From Entamoeba histolytica HM-1:IMSS (Eukaryota; Evosea; Mastigamoebida; Endamoebidae): 43,500 bases of DNA. Under the pieces are notes generated by a model that had not been told where the DNA came from, did not search any database, and saw only the letters and a list, made by a program, of their open reading frames with translations. How positions within the stretch are numbered: the first letter of the stretch is position 1; each line of letters starts with the position of its first letter. Made by a program: the position numbers and the translations under genes. Where the stretch lies: positions 5,013-48,512 of the forward strand of contig NW_001914978.1 of NCBI RefSeq assembly GCF_000208925.1, read 5' to 3'. Positions 30,923-40,380 of this stretch are shown one piece after another.

Positions 30923-31876
30923 ATGTCTGTATTAAAATCTTCATTTGGAACCAGATTTGCTTTTTACTCATTAGACACTAACCGAACAGGTAAGATATCA
31001 TTTGATGTATTGAACAAATATATTTATAATCTTCTAAGTATTGAAGAAGATGCTGATAAAGAATTATGTATTTTCTTATGTATGTTATGTGATGTTGATA
31101 ATGATGGACTTTTATCGTATGAAGAATTTCTACATTTGTTTTATTGTTATAGTATTCATACTCAAAAGGATTTCTTTAAAATACAAGTTGATATTATTAT
31201 TGCTGTTTTTATAAAATTGTCAAGAGGAACTGATAGAAAATGTCAAGGTTATGTTGAACGTGATGATTTGGTTTACGCACTAAGGAAGTTAAAGTCATAC
31301 GACTTCAAAATATTAAATCAGTACGATGCTATATTTCAAAAACTTATTAATTATTGTGATAGTAAAGGTAAAGGAACTACACTTAGTGAATATGAATTTA
31401 TTACCTATGTTGTAAAACCTGAATATATGAACCTTCATTATTCTTCTCATTATGAAACGTTGTTTAATAAATGGATTAAAGGTAAGAAGGACTTTATGAC
31501 AAAACAAGAATTCTCAAACTATTTGAAATTTAGATTTCCTGATGGAATTGGTGTGAAAAAGTCAGATGAAATTATATTCACATTAATTGCTACTGATGAT
31601 AAATTTACTAAAACTGATTTAAACATGTTTGGTAGATTAGTCTCTTTATTAAATGACCTTTGTGGTAAATCGCACTGTTTAGATAAAAATCAATGTTATG
31701 AATTATTCTTTAGACTAGTTGATGAAGACAATAGTGGTTCTATTGAAGGAGAAGAATTGACTATGATGGTAAACGCATTAAAACTTGGTCTTGTAAAGAA
31801 TATAAAATTGCTTAAAGAAGTAGCTGAAGGAACTTCATTGACTAAAGAACAATTCGTTAAATATTTAACCAAATAA
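30923..31876 (+). CDS. EF-hand calcium-binding protein
   Basis: 317 residues. Canonical EF loops are seen at DVDNDGLLSYEE (57-68) and DEDNSGSIEGEE (267-278). A weaker loop DTNRTGKISFDV (18-29) lacks some acidic ligands, and further degenerate EF-like segments lie at about 104-116 and 145-160. The plan is several paired EF-hands spread over a long helical protein, with no kinase or membrane domain. Entamoeba has many EF-hand proteins; this cannot be tied to a named one. The first pair and last pair probably sense calcium, the middle may be structural. Confidence 0.85.
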   Translation: MSVLKSSFGTRFAFYSLDTNRTGKISFDVLNKYIYNLLSIEEDADKELCIFLCMLCDVDNDGLLSYEEFLHLFYCYSIHTQKDFFKIQVDIIIAVFIKLSRGTDRKCQGYVERDDLVYALRKLKSYDFKILNQYDAIFQKLINYCDSKGKGTTLSEYEFITYVVKPEYMNLHYSSHYETLFNKWIKGKKDFMTKQEFSNYLKFRFPDGIGVKKSDEIIFTLIATDDKFTKTDLNMFGRLVSLLNDLCGKSHCLDKNQCYELFFRLVDEDNSGSIEGEELTMMVNALKLGLVKNIKLLKEVAEGTSLTKEQFVKYLTK

Positions 31877-31968
31877 TAAATCATATTTTTTTTAGAATAA
31901 GAAATAGTTTAATTATAATAATTTTATAGTTTAATATTATCAAATAAGAAAAAAACTAAGAAGAAATA

Positions 31969-32784
31969 ATGGAAAAGTCAACGAAAGAAACAAATGAAGG
32001 TTATGATTTGATTGATGATGAGTATATCAAACAACATAAGTCTCAGAAAAAAGAAGAAAAAAAGCTTAAAAAAATTAAGTATTTAGAAGAAAAGAAAGAA
32101 CGTCAAAATGAAAGAAGACAATTAAAACGAAAAGAGAAAAAGGAAAGAATCAAAATAATTAAAAAAGAGGCATTAGAACATCCAGAAGAAAATATTAAAA
32201 TTCCCTATAGAAAGAAAAAGAGAGATATTAAAGATATAGTTTGTACTGGAAAGGTATTTATTGATTGTGACTATGAAGAACTTATGGAAGAAAAAGACAT
32301 CAAATCTTTGTTTAAAGAAATTGAGATGATCTATTCATTTAATCACAAACAAGAACATCCATTTGAACTTACCATTTGTGGTGTTGGGCCGTCTCTTAAA
32401 AAATATATTGATAAACATCCTAACACACCCCAATGGAAACTAATCACTTTCACTGATAAGACAATTAACCAGCTTATTAATACCTTACATCTCCCAGTAT
32501 ATCTAACTGCTGAAAGTTCAGAGTCATTAAACAATATTAATGACAATGATATTTTTATCATTGGTGGGTTAGTTGACCATAAACAACATAAAGGAGTTTC
32601 ACAACAAAAAGCAGAATCACTTCATTTACCAACTCTCAAACTTCCAATTGAAGAAAATATTTCTTCAATGAAAAATATAGTCATGGCAACAAATCATGTA
32701 TTTGAAACGTTGTGTCGTTTTAAACAATCAAACAATTGGAAAGACTCTTTAGAAAAAAGTATTCCATCAAGATACTTTAAATAA
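31969..32784 (+). CDS. TRM10: TRM10-type tRNA (guanine-N1) methyltransferase
   Basis: 271 residues: a highly basic Lys/Arg/Glu N-terminus (about 18-85) and a SPOUT methyltransferase domain (about 90-271). Family marks are FIIGGLVDHKQHKGVSQQKA (about 194-213), with the conserved GGLVDH and KG, and then LPTLKLPIEE, MATNHVFETL and the C-terminal W plus IPSRY. These enzymes methylate N1 of purine 9 in tRNA using S-adenosylmethionine. Length is normal for eukaryotic nuclear or cytosolic forms; there is no organelle signal. It is the last intact gene seen before a long gene-free stretch. Confidence 0.92.
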   Translation: MEKSTKETNEGYDLIDDEYIKQHKSQKKEEKKLKKIKYLEEKKERQNERRQLKRKEKKERIKIIKKEALEHPEENIKIPYRKKKRDIKDIVCTGKVFIDCDYEELMEEKDIKSLFKEIEMIYSFNHKQEHPFELTICGVGPSLKKYIDKHPNTPQWKLITFTDKTINQLINTLHLPVYLTAESSESLNNINDNDIFIIGGLVDHKQHKGVSQQKAESLHLPTLKLPIEENISSMKNIVMATNHVFETLCRFKQSNNWKDSLEKSIPSRYFK

Positions 32785-33320
32785 TAATACTACAACTAAT
32801 TATTAATTCCTGTACGTGTCAATACCATATTTTCTTTAGTATTCTTTATACAGTGTTTTTCTCATATTTGTTTTATTTTGTCTTTATTCTTAGTTTTTCT
32901 AAAAAACCAATATTTATATAACACTCTGAACACCACTTTATTATGTTATTATTCTTTTGAATATCTTGTCTTCTCAATCTTTTGTTTTTTTCTTTAATTT
33001 CTTCTTTAGTTTTTTTAATCATCATTTTCTTAGTGGTTGAATATATTTCTTGAAGAATATTATACCACCTTTTTCTTTTACTCTCTTACTTCTTGAGAAT
33101 TTCTTCATACTCTCCTTCATTCCAGTCACTTGTTATTCTTCTTTGAATAACATTTATTGTTAACCACTTATATTTGTTATTTGTATAATTATTATTATTG
33201 TATTTACATTATTTTTCGTTTTTTTTTTGTTTGTATTTTTCATATTCTAATCCATTTTTCCTTGGGACATCGTTTACCATTATTATTGTTATAATTGTTA
33301 TGCTATTAACATTTCTTTTT
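32785..33320 (-). pseudogene. Decayed ORF, LINE-like, minus strand
   Basis: Between about 33,190 and 32,880 the minus strand has one long reading frame with a single TAA: NNYTNNKYKWLTINVIQRR, then SDWNEGEYEEILKK, stop, then ESKRKRWYNILQEIYSTTKK, then basic coiled sequence and KWCSECYINIGFLEKL. The W..xE.xEI spacing and RWYNIL recall the start of the LINE ORF2 at 38.9-38.7 kb (HQWKDNELKEIISKMNK and a YNLL piece). An Asn-rich lead-in resembles the LINE ORF1. I think this is another LINE scrap, but the match is short. Confidence 0.4.
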
Positions 33321-33586
33321 TTTATTGTATGACATTGAATTTTTATGTATTGTTTGCTTTTCTTTACAATACCCAAAGATTTTACACAATATCTATGGCA
33401 TTAAATTTTGTTGTATTTCCTGCATTGGAAAAGGGTATCCCATAAATAACATGAAATATAAAATAAATGAAATAACTATTAATTAATAATTTACTAATGT
33501 AAAAAAAATCAGATTATACACAATGAATTAACAATAACTATAAATCAAATAATAATGTTTATTTCTCATTTTGTAACCATGTCTAT

Positions 33587-35290
33587 CTAAATTAATGAGG
33601 CAACGAAAAAAAGCAAATAATTGAAAAAGAAGAGAATGAATGATATAAAAGAATAAAAAGAAAATAAGAAGTAGAATATGATGAAGAAAGAATAAAAGTA
33701 GAAAGGAGAGAATATAAAAAGAAAGAAGATAAAGTGTAATAAAACAAAAGAGATGATAAATAAAGAAAAGAATGAAAAAAATAAAGGATGCAAATTTTAT
33801 TGAAACAAATAAAAAAAGCGCAAAATTTAATGATGCAAAATTTAATGATGCAAAATATTTAGCAACATATTTTATTGATGCAAAATATTTTGAAATAAAA
33901 ATAAATCATCATTTGATATTATTATATTTGATAATAAATTATATTATATATTAAATACATCATATTTCTTTATTATTTATCTTTCTTTTCTTTTTATTAT
34001 TTCATATATTAAATTATTATTCATTCATTTATTATTTATATTTCATTTATTAAATAAAATGAAAATGAAAATGTAAAATATCAATCAATTAAATATTCAT
34101 GAATAATAATTTATTAATATTTAATAATTGAAATAACAAATAATAATAAAGTAACAATAATGATATATTCAATATATTCTTTATTTGATTTGTTCAATAT
34201 TAGATTATTCTATTTCATTATCATTTCATTGTCTTCATTATTTTATTTCATTTATTATTTCATATTCATTTATTATTTTTTAAAATCAAATAAACAATAA
34301 TATTGATATTCATTCATCATATTCATTTAATATAATAAATATACACAACATTTCAGAATAAAGAATGAATAATTAAGAATGAAAATATTGATTTATTCAA
34401 TATTTTATTCAACATAAAATCAATAAAACATATATTTTGATAATACACAAATGAAATAATAAAGAAATATACAATACTCAAGAATTAATAAAAAAGAAAT
34501 AAAAAGAATAAATGAATATAAAAGTGATAAATAATAGAAGAAAGAAATAGAAAAACAACGAAAAACAAATAATATAAAAAGAATAAAAATAAAGTAGAAG
34601 AGGATAAAGAGTAATAAAACAAAAGAAATAATAAGAGAAGAAAAGAAAGAGGAAATAAAAAGTGTATTTTTATTGTAAAAATTAGAAATATTCAATAAAA
34701 AAGTGTCTAATATAATGATGTAAAATGATTAATATTGTTTTATTGATGAAAAATATTTTACTCTTTTTTATGTTTATTATTTATGTGTATAATTTCAACA
34801 TGATGTTTATTATATATTCAAACATATGTGTTATGTTATTATAACATATAATAAGTGATAAAATATAAATGAAAATGATATGAATATATGATATAGAATA
34901 AAGAAAAAACAAAAGAATAATAAGAATAAATGATAAAGAAATATAGAAATGATAATAAATGATATAATAATAAATTGAAAGTATAAAATATAAAAATAAT
35001 ATAAATCAAAAGAGAATAAATATAAATCGAAAGTACATATAAATGATAAGAATATAAAAATGATAAAGATGAATAAACAAATACATCTAAATAGAAAAGA
35101 ATAACAATAAGAAAATCTAAATAATATAAACATAAAAATAATAAAATAAGAATAATATAATAGTATATAGATAATAAGAAGAATATAATGATATAAATAT
35201 ATATAATCAGAGAAATAAATATAAAAAGATATAAATATATACAAATATATAAAAAGACTATAAATAATTAAATATAGTTCATCAAATCAT
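33587..35290. repeat. Repeated polypurine blocks with GATGCAAA repeats
   Basis: Purine-rich (A and G) plus-strand blocks lie at about 33,595-33,785, 34,480-34,690 and 34,840-35,260, separated by T-rich stretches. Blocks 1 and 2 share a near-identical core (GATAAAG.GTAATAAAACAAAAGA near 33,729 and 34,605), each followed by copies of GATG(C/T)AAAA. Block 1 is followed by GATGCAAA at 33,787, 33,832, 33,847 and 33,877, with a 15-bp tandem unit (GATGCAAAATTTAAT). Block 3 is followed by GATGCAAA at about 35,397. Minus-strand open frames over these blocks are only Phe/Ile/Leu/Tyr low complexity and are not taken as genes. Confidence 0.6.
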
Positions 35291-35439
35291 TTATTTCATT
35301 AATATTTAATACCAAATGAATAGAATTGATTATAAAAGATAAACATAAATATTTACAGATTGTGTATTTATCATATTTTTATTTGAATATTTTATGGATG
35401 CAAATTATTTTACAACTTTATTTTTTTAATACACAAATA

Positions 35440-35660
35440 AAGATTGAAGGTGGCACGTCTGAAACACCACACGTAAACATTAGTACAAATTCAAACTTCG
35501 ACTCTCACAGTTATTATCTGGTTATGACAGTGGCTTTGAATTATGAATGTTTTATGGAATGCTGTAAATGGTGCAGCAAGAGAATACAGTAGAATATTAC
35601 ATGGATGCAATATAAGAATATACTGAAGTGTAGATAAGACTAAAAAGAAGATTAGTCAAA
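35440..35660. other. Compositional island of higher complexity next to LINE 3' end
   Basis: About 200 bp with clearly more C and G than its surroundings (for example GGTGGCACGTCTGAAACACC). It lies beyond the 3' end of the minus-strand LINE. It may be the LINE 3' tail, a SINE or a scrap of a gene; none can be shown. A plus-strand frame here reads about 50 residues without stop but has no start or family match. Confidence 0.35.
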
Positions 35661-35835
35661 ATAATATAGTAGTAATAAAATATTTCCTTCTCCCATTCAT
35701 AAAATAAGAAAAATGAAATTCCTTAAAATTAAGGTAGAGAATAAAAAAGGTCAATCATTAGATATATCCATAATTGGATTTTCTTCATATTGAGAAGTGT
35801 TTATTTCAGTTTCTTCAATATACTCTATTGGTGTA

Positions 35836-36796
35836 TTAGAGTTCATTTCTTACATGCTCATATTCTTTGATTCGAATTCTAATGTGCTGCCAGAATTGAA
35901 TGTGTAAAACATTAAGTCTCTCATATTGTTTATAATTATTGTTTGTATGATTTAGGGGAAATTCTAATTTTAATTTTAATGATTTTAATCTTCTTATAGA
36001 CTCTTTGTGAATTAAACCATTTATTGATAATATAACAGATATTATTTCAACATATATTATTTCTCTATTATTTCTTAATTTCTCTTGTAATTCTTTGTAT
36101 TTATTTATTTTGTGAATATAATTTAATTCTATATTCATATCTTGACATATAGCAACATCTATAATATATCCTTTCTTTTCTTTCATATTTTGATAATATA
36201 TATCTGGTCTTCTAGCATGGAAAGAATTGTCACTAACCAATAAATCAATATTGTAAGTTATTATCATTTCATCATTATTAATACATTTTGGATGATTATT
36301 AAAATTAATAGCATCAAACTCATTAAATTGTGTAATTAATAAACGTTTAAATATTTGTTTACAAACATAATCATATTTTGATATTTGATTCTTTTTCATT
36401 ACATCCTGACAGTATATGATTAATAGATGCAATTGTGTTAGGACAATGTTTACAATATTTTAAAGCATCATTTTGTAGTATTTTAGATTTAATACTTCCT
36501 GTCATACTTACTCCTTCTTGCATCTTTACTATTTGGAGGAATGCATTTCTTTTTATATTTAATGACTTCCATGTGGCTACTGTTAATTTCTTATCATTAA
36601 AAGTGCCATTTGCACATCTTATATATTCACCACATTTCTTTTCTTTCCATTCATTTAAATATCTTTCATTTAATTCATTATTTACCCATTCAATTACTTC
36701 CTTTACATTGTGTTTTCTTTCATTTATTTCTATTATCTCCATTAATTCATTAAAATTAATATTCTTACCAAATACTTTCTTCATTCTTTTAATTAT
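35836..36796 (-). pseudogene. LINE ORF2, C-terminal zinc knuckle and endonuclease part
   Basis: One frame at 36784-36371 carries CKHCPNTIASINHILSGC, a C-x2-C-x8-H-x4-C knuckle as in R2-type LINEs. Near 36,405 a frameshift moves reading to the frame ending at 35,836, which has ARRPDIYYQNMKEKKGYIID, the PD...D motif of the restriction-like endonuclease. The last residues (EHVRNEL) are followed by TAA, probably the natural ORF2 end. The fragment at 8.1-8.76 kb is a much older copy of this part. Confidence 0.85.
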
Positions 36797-38103
36797 TCAA
36801 TTTGGATTTTCTTTTATTGCTTCTATCATTTCTCATATTCATGTGCTTGATCTCCAATTATATTTTAAATATATTCTTATTAATTCTTTACCACATTCAT
36901 CTCTTGCTGACATTAATCCTATTCCAAATTCATTTATTTTAACATATAATCTACTTTTTGGGATATTTCTACTGTATAATTGGAGTTGTATCAATGATTT
37001 TCTTATTTGTTTATCTATATTCTCCAATTCTCCTAGTTTCAATGGGACAATACTAAATCCATATCTTAATTTGGAGATTATATCATTATTAATCTTTCTT
37101 ATTGTATTGAGGTTGCTATATTTCAGAGTATTTAATGATGATAAAATAGAAGATACATCATTTAATATTCTTGTACAGTATTTATTAATATTTATTTTAT
37201 CTCCTATTTCAATACCAAGGTATTTATAAGGGTTATCATTAGTTACTCTTGGTAGTTCATCTAGTTCACCATTTATTTGACTATTAATATTAGTCATTAT
37301 CACACTCTTTTCTACATTAATTTTTAATCATATTCAATTAAATATTTCTTTAGTTAATTTGTTGGCTTTTTCCATTTCATCGAGGCTATTAGTTATTATC
37401 TTTAAATCATCCATATACAATATGTGGTTTAACTGGACTTGTTTTTCTTCTCCATTCATTTTAATATTTAATTTGCTTATTTGTTTATCTAATTGTTTAG
37501 ATAATATATCAATAGATAATACAAATAAGAGTGGAGATAGGCTGTCACCTTGTATTATTCCTCTTTCTACATTAATCATACCCACACTTTCTTGATTATA
37601 ATATAAATTAAGATATGTATTATTTAATATATATAATATACTATTAATTACTACTAGTGGGATATTAAAATAAATTAAACATTGTTTAATCCATTGGTGG
37701 TTAATACTATCATATGCTTTGGAGACGTCATAATATGTTTCTACCACTTCAATTTATTCTTTAATAATAATTGTTGGATTATAGTATTGTATAATAATCC
37801 TTCTTTTGATGATATGTATATTTTTTACATCAAATTTGATTTAATGATAATTGTTTTTCAATTTGATTTAACATCAATTGATTTTCTATTTTCATCTTTA
37901 ATATTGATGTATATACTTTTAACAGACAATTTAAACAAATTATTTGTCTGTAATTTTGATTGTCTAAATTATCATCTTTCATATATATATATATTAATAT
38001 TATCCTTCCTTGAATAAAATGGAGAAGTATTTCATTAGGATTATTTAACCATTCATTAAGTAATTTTAATAAATATTTCATTGGTTGTTCTAATTATTTA
38101 ATC
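36797..38103 (-). pseudogene. LINE ORF2, reverse transcriptase core
   Basis: From 38,081 the peptide NYRQIICLNCLLKVYTSIL is the RT palm entry (motif 1-2 region). After a frameshift near 37,770 the frame reads YYDVSKAYDSINHQW (motif A), RGIIQGDSLSPLLF (motif B) and LYMDDLKIITNS (motif C, YMDD), then the thumb with LKINVEKS and NPYKYLGIEIG. In-frame TGA stops lie at 37,830-37,832, 37,334-37,336, 37,328-37,330, 36,839-36,841, 36,833-36,835 and 36,797-36,799; no TAA or TAG interrupts the frame from 37,747 to 36,371. Confidence 0.88.
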
Positions 38104-38911
38104 AAGAATCATTGTATTTTATCATTTTCAATTTACTTTCAAATTATTAATGAATTTAATATCACAGTCTAGTTCATTGGGAGTGATTATTGACATTCTA
38201 TTATTAATTCTATTTTCATTTAATATTTCATATAAATTAATATTTAGATAAAATCTATAATAGTATTAGTTTCATAGATTCCTTTCCAGAAATTAATAGT
38301 GGAGATATTATCTGGATATTCATCTTCTTTAGGCTTATTTATGTATTGCCTTTTCCCGTATTTCATCATTTTATATTTCAATCTTATTCTTTTCAAATTA
38401 TTCTTTCTTGCTTCTATTTCTATTCTTTTCATCTTTCGGAGGTATTTATAATAGTTTATTTGTTCAATTGTTTTTATTTTAATATGGTATATATCATATT
38501 TCTTAATATGTAATATTATTTTCAATTTCATATATTGTTTATTATGGAGTAAATCTCTCAATCTACATATTTTTGATTGTAATATTCTTTCTATACTTCT
38601 CTTTCAACTTCTTTCTTGTTTATTTTTATTAATGATGTTAATAGTGGAAGATACAGATTTAATATAGTGATAATAATCGTCTAATGTATTGATTATTATT
38701 TCATTTTTTATTAATAATATTAATTATTTGATGTATTTTCTTTTTATTGTAATAATAATTAATAAATTGTACATCATCTTACTCTTTCATTTATTCTTTA
38801 ATTATTTCATTACCTCCTCTTCTTCTATTTCTTCTCTTTCTTGTTCATTTTAGATATTATTTCTTTTAATTCATTATCTTTCCATTGATGTTTTATTATT
38901 TCTTCCTCCAT
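38104..38911 (-). pseudogene. LINE ORF2, N-terminal part
   Basis: It starts at the ATG at 38,909-38,911 (MEEEIIKHQWKDNELKEIISKMNK) and soon shifts frame. From about 38,760 the frame is readable (NEIIINTLDDYYHYIKSV, then KRSIERILQSKICRLRDL), interrupted by TGA at 38,604-38,606. It continues to a TAA at 38,244 with FWKGIYETNTI, a segment that precedes RT domains in R2-like elements. Several TAA and TGA stops fall here, so this end is the most damaged part of ORF2. Confidence 0.7.
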
Positions 38912-40380
38912 TATTCTATTGATTCTCTTTTAATTTCATTCTTTATTTTAAATGTCTTCTTTATTATTTCTTTATATTCATTAATATCATTTACTTTAAT
39001 TTCAATTTCTTGTATTAATCTTTCCATTATTTCTTCTTTAAGTTGATCTCTTAATTTTCTTTCAAATAATTTCAAAGCAAAACATTTATAAAGTGTTAAA
39101 ATTTCTTCTTCTCTGTCTGTTTATTTCAATTATTTTTTTTTTAAATTGTCTAATTCAAATGTAGTGATCTTCTTATGCTGAATATCAATTTCTTCAATGG
39201 ATTTCTGCATTAACTTTCTTTTTTGGAATATCATCTTCACTTGATGATATCTCATCAGCTACTACCACATTGGGGGAGATGTCATTTAGAATTTGTGTTT
39301 CAGATGAGTCTGTTATATTGTAAGTTACCTCATCTTTCTTCTTTTCTTCTTGTGTATTTTCATTTTCTAATTTAGATAATTTATCTTTCAGGAAGAGTAG
39401 TTGCTGTGTTAAATTGTTTACTTCAAACATTTTCCTCTCAGATTCAGCATGGAATTCAAATATTTTTTTTATCACACCAGTGTTTTGTGATTATCTCCTA
39501 TTCATGCTTCTTCTTTAATGTCATAATATCTTTTGTTAGTTTTTAATGGTTTATTCTGTTATTTGTATTTCATTTCTTCTTTCTCTTTCATATCCTCCTC
39601 CACTTTTTTCTCTATTTCTTCTGCTCTTTTTTCCTTTTTTACTGTTTTCTTCTCTTCATCAATCTGCTTCTCTCCTTTAGTAAACTCTTTATCATCGTCT
39701 TCTTCACTTTCAATACTCATTACATAGTTATTGTATATTCTATTATCATTAATCTCAATTGGGTTGTACTGATTATTGTCTTCTTCCATCGTCATACTAA
39801 TAGTTTCTTCTTCCTTTCTAATTGTTTTTGTTTTTTCTTGTGCAAGAAAATACCATCTTCTCCATATTGTTGATGATGTATATTCTTTAATCTTGGTATT
39901 TTTAATTTCTCCTATTTCTTGTGGTGTAAATATTTTAATTTCTTCTTCAAAGAGTTTTTCCAATATTCTTGGTTTTGTATTTCAATCATTTTCTTTGATT
40001 TCTATTTTGTTTCTTATTTTGATATTGTTTATACCTTCTTTGTGTGTTATTATGACATTTATTTCTATTATGATAGTATTGTTTATTTCTATTGAAATTA
40101 TTATTAAAGTGTTTATGACGGTGATTATGATTGAAGTGATGAGTGAAATGATTTGTATCATCTGTGTTGTGATAGTTATTGTTATAATTATTATTGTAAT
40201 GATTAGTGTGATTATTCATGTATCTCTGTCAATACAGATAATACCTATTTTCACTCATTCTTCTATCATTTATATTTCTTGGTTGATGTAAATTTCTTCT
40301 TCTTTGATTATTTGTTTTTCTATATTTTTGTGGTGTCTCATATGTTTCACTTTTGGTATAATAATGAATAATAAACAAAT
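38911..40380 (-). pseudogene. LINE ORF1
   Basis: The N-terminal frame is open from about 40,380 to 39,986 with TGA at 40,229-40,231 and 39,986-39,988. It is rich in Arg, Asn, His and Tyr (for example HYNNNYNNNYHN), fitting a nucleic-acid-binding basic head. A frame change leads to EKLFEEEIKIFTPQEIGEI and an acidic Glu/Lys stretch (39,963-39,559). A coiled coil follows (FEVNNLTQQLLFLKDKLSKL, 39,475-39,194). After shifts near 39,200 and 39,118 it continues as IEEIDIQHKKITTFELDNL and LFERKLRDQLKEEIMERL to KRESIE and a TAA at 38,911-38,913. About 490 codons in total, near the usual EhLINE ORF1 size. ORF1 proteins bind RNA in the transposition complex. Confidence 0.72.

Larger units (their letters stand above)
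35836..40380 (-). mobile_element. Nearly full-length decayed LINE with restriction-like endonuclease (EhLINE type)
   Basis: Non-LTR retrotransposon on the minus strand. Reading from 40,380 downward it has ORF1 (to 38,911) and ORF2 (38,911 to 35,836). ORF1 is Asn/His/Arg-rich at its start and coiled-coil later. ORF2 has reverse transcriptase motifs, a CCHC knuckle and a PD..D endonuclease, the plan of the R2/R4-like EhLINE elements, which are about 4.8 kb. It carries several frameshifts and in-frame stops and cannot be active. The size from ORF1 start to ORF2 stop is 4.5 kb, so most of the element remains. The 5' and 3' ends and any target-site duplication were not located. Confidence 0.88.

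Noticed and set aside
33772..33954. Plus-strand frame with repeated DAKF/DAKY
   Set aside because: Reflects the GATGCAAA DNA repeat; better explained as repeat than protein.
34420..35244. Minus-strand Phe/Tyr/Ile-rich frames resembling membrane proteins
   Set aside because: They come from purine-rich tracts read on the other strand; repeat-like composition, no helix pattern or start context.
36435..37229. Long plus-strand hydrophobic frame
   Set aside because: Antisense of the LINE ORF2 whose RT motifs are clear on the minus strand.
39776..40291. Plus-strand Ile/Val-rich frame
   Set aside because: Antisense of the Asn/His-rich LINE ORF1.
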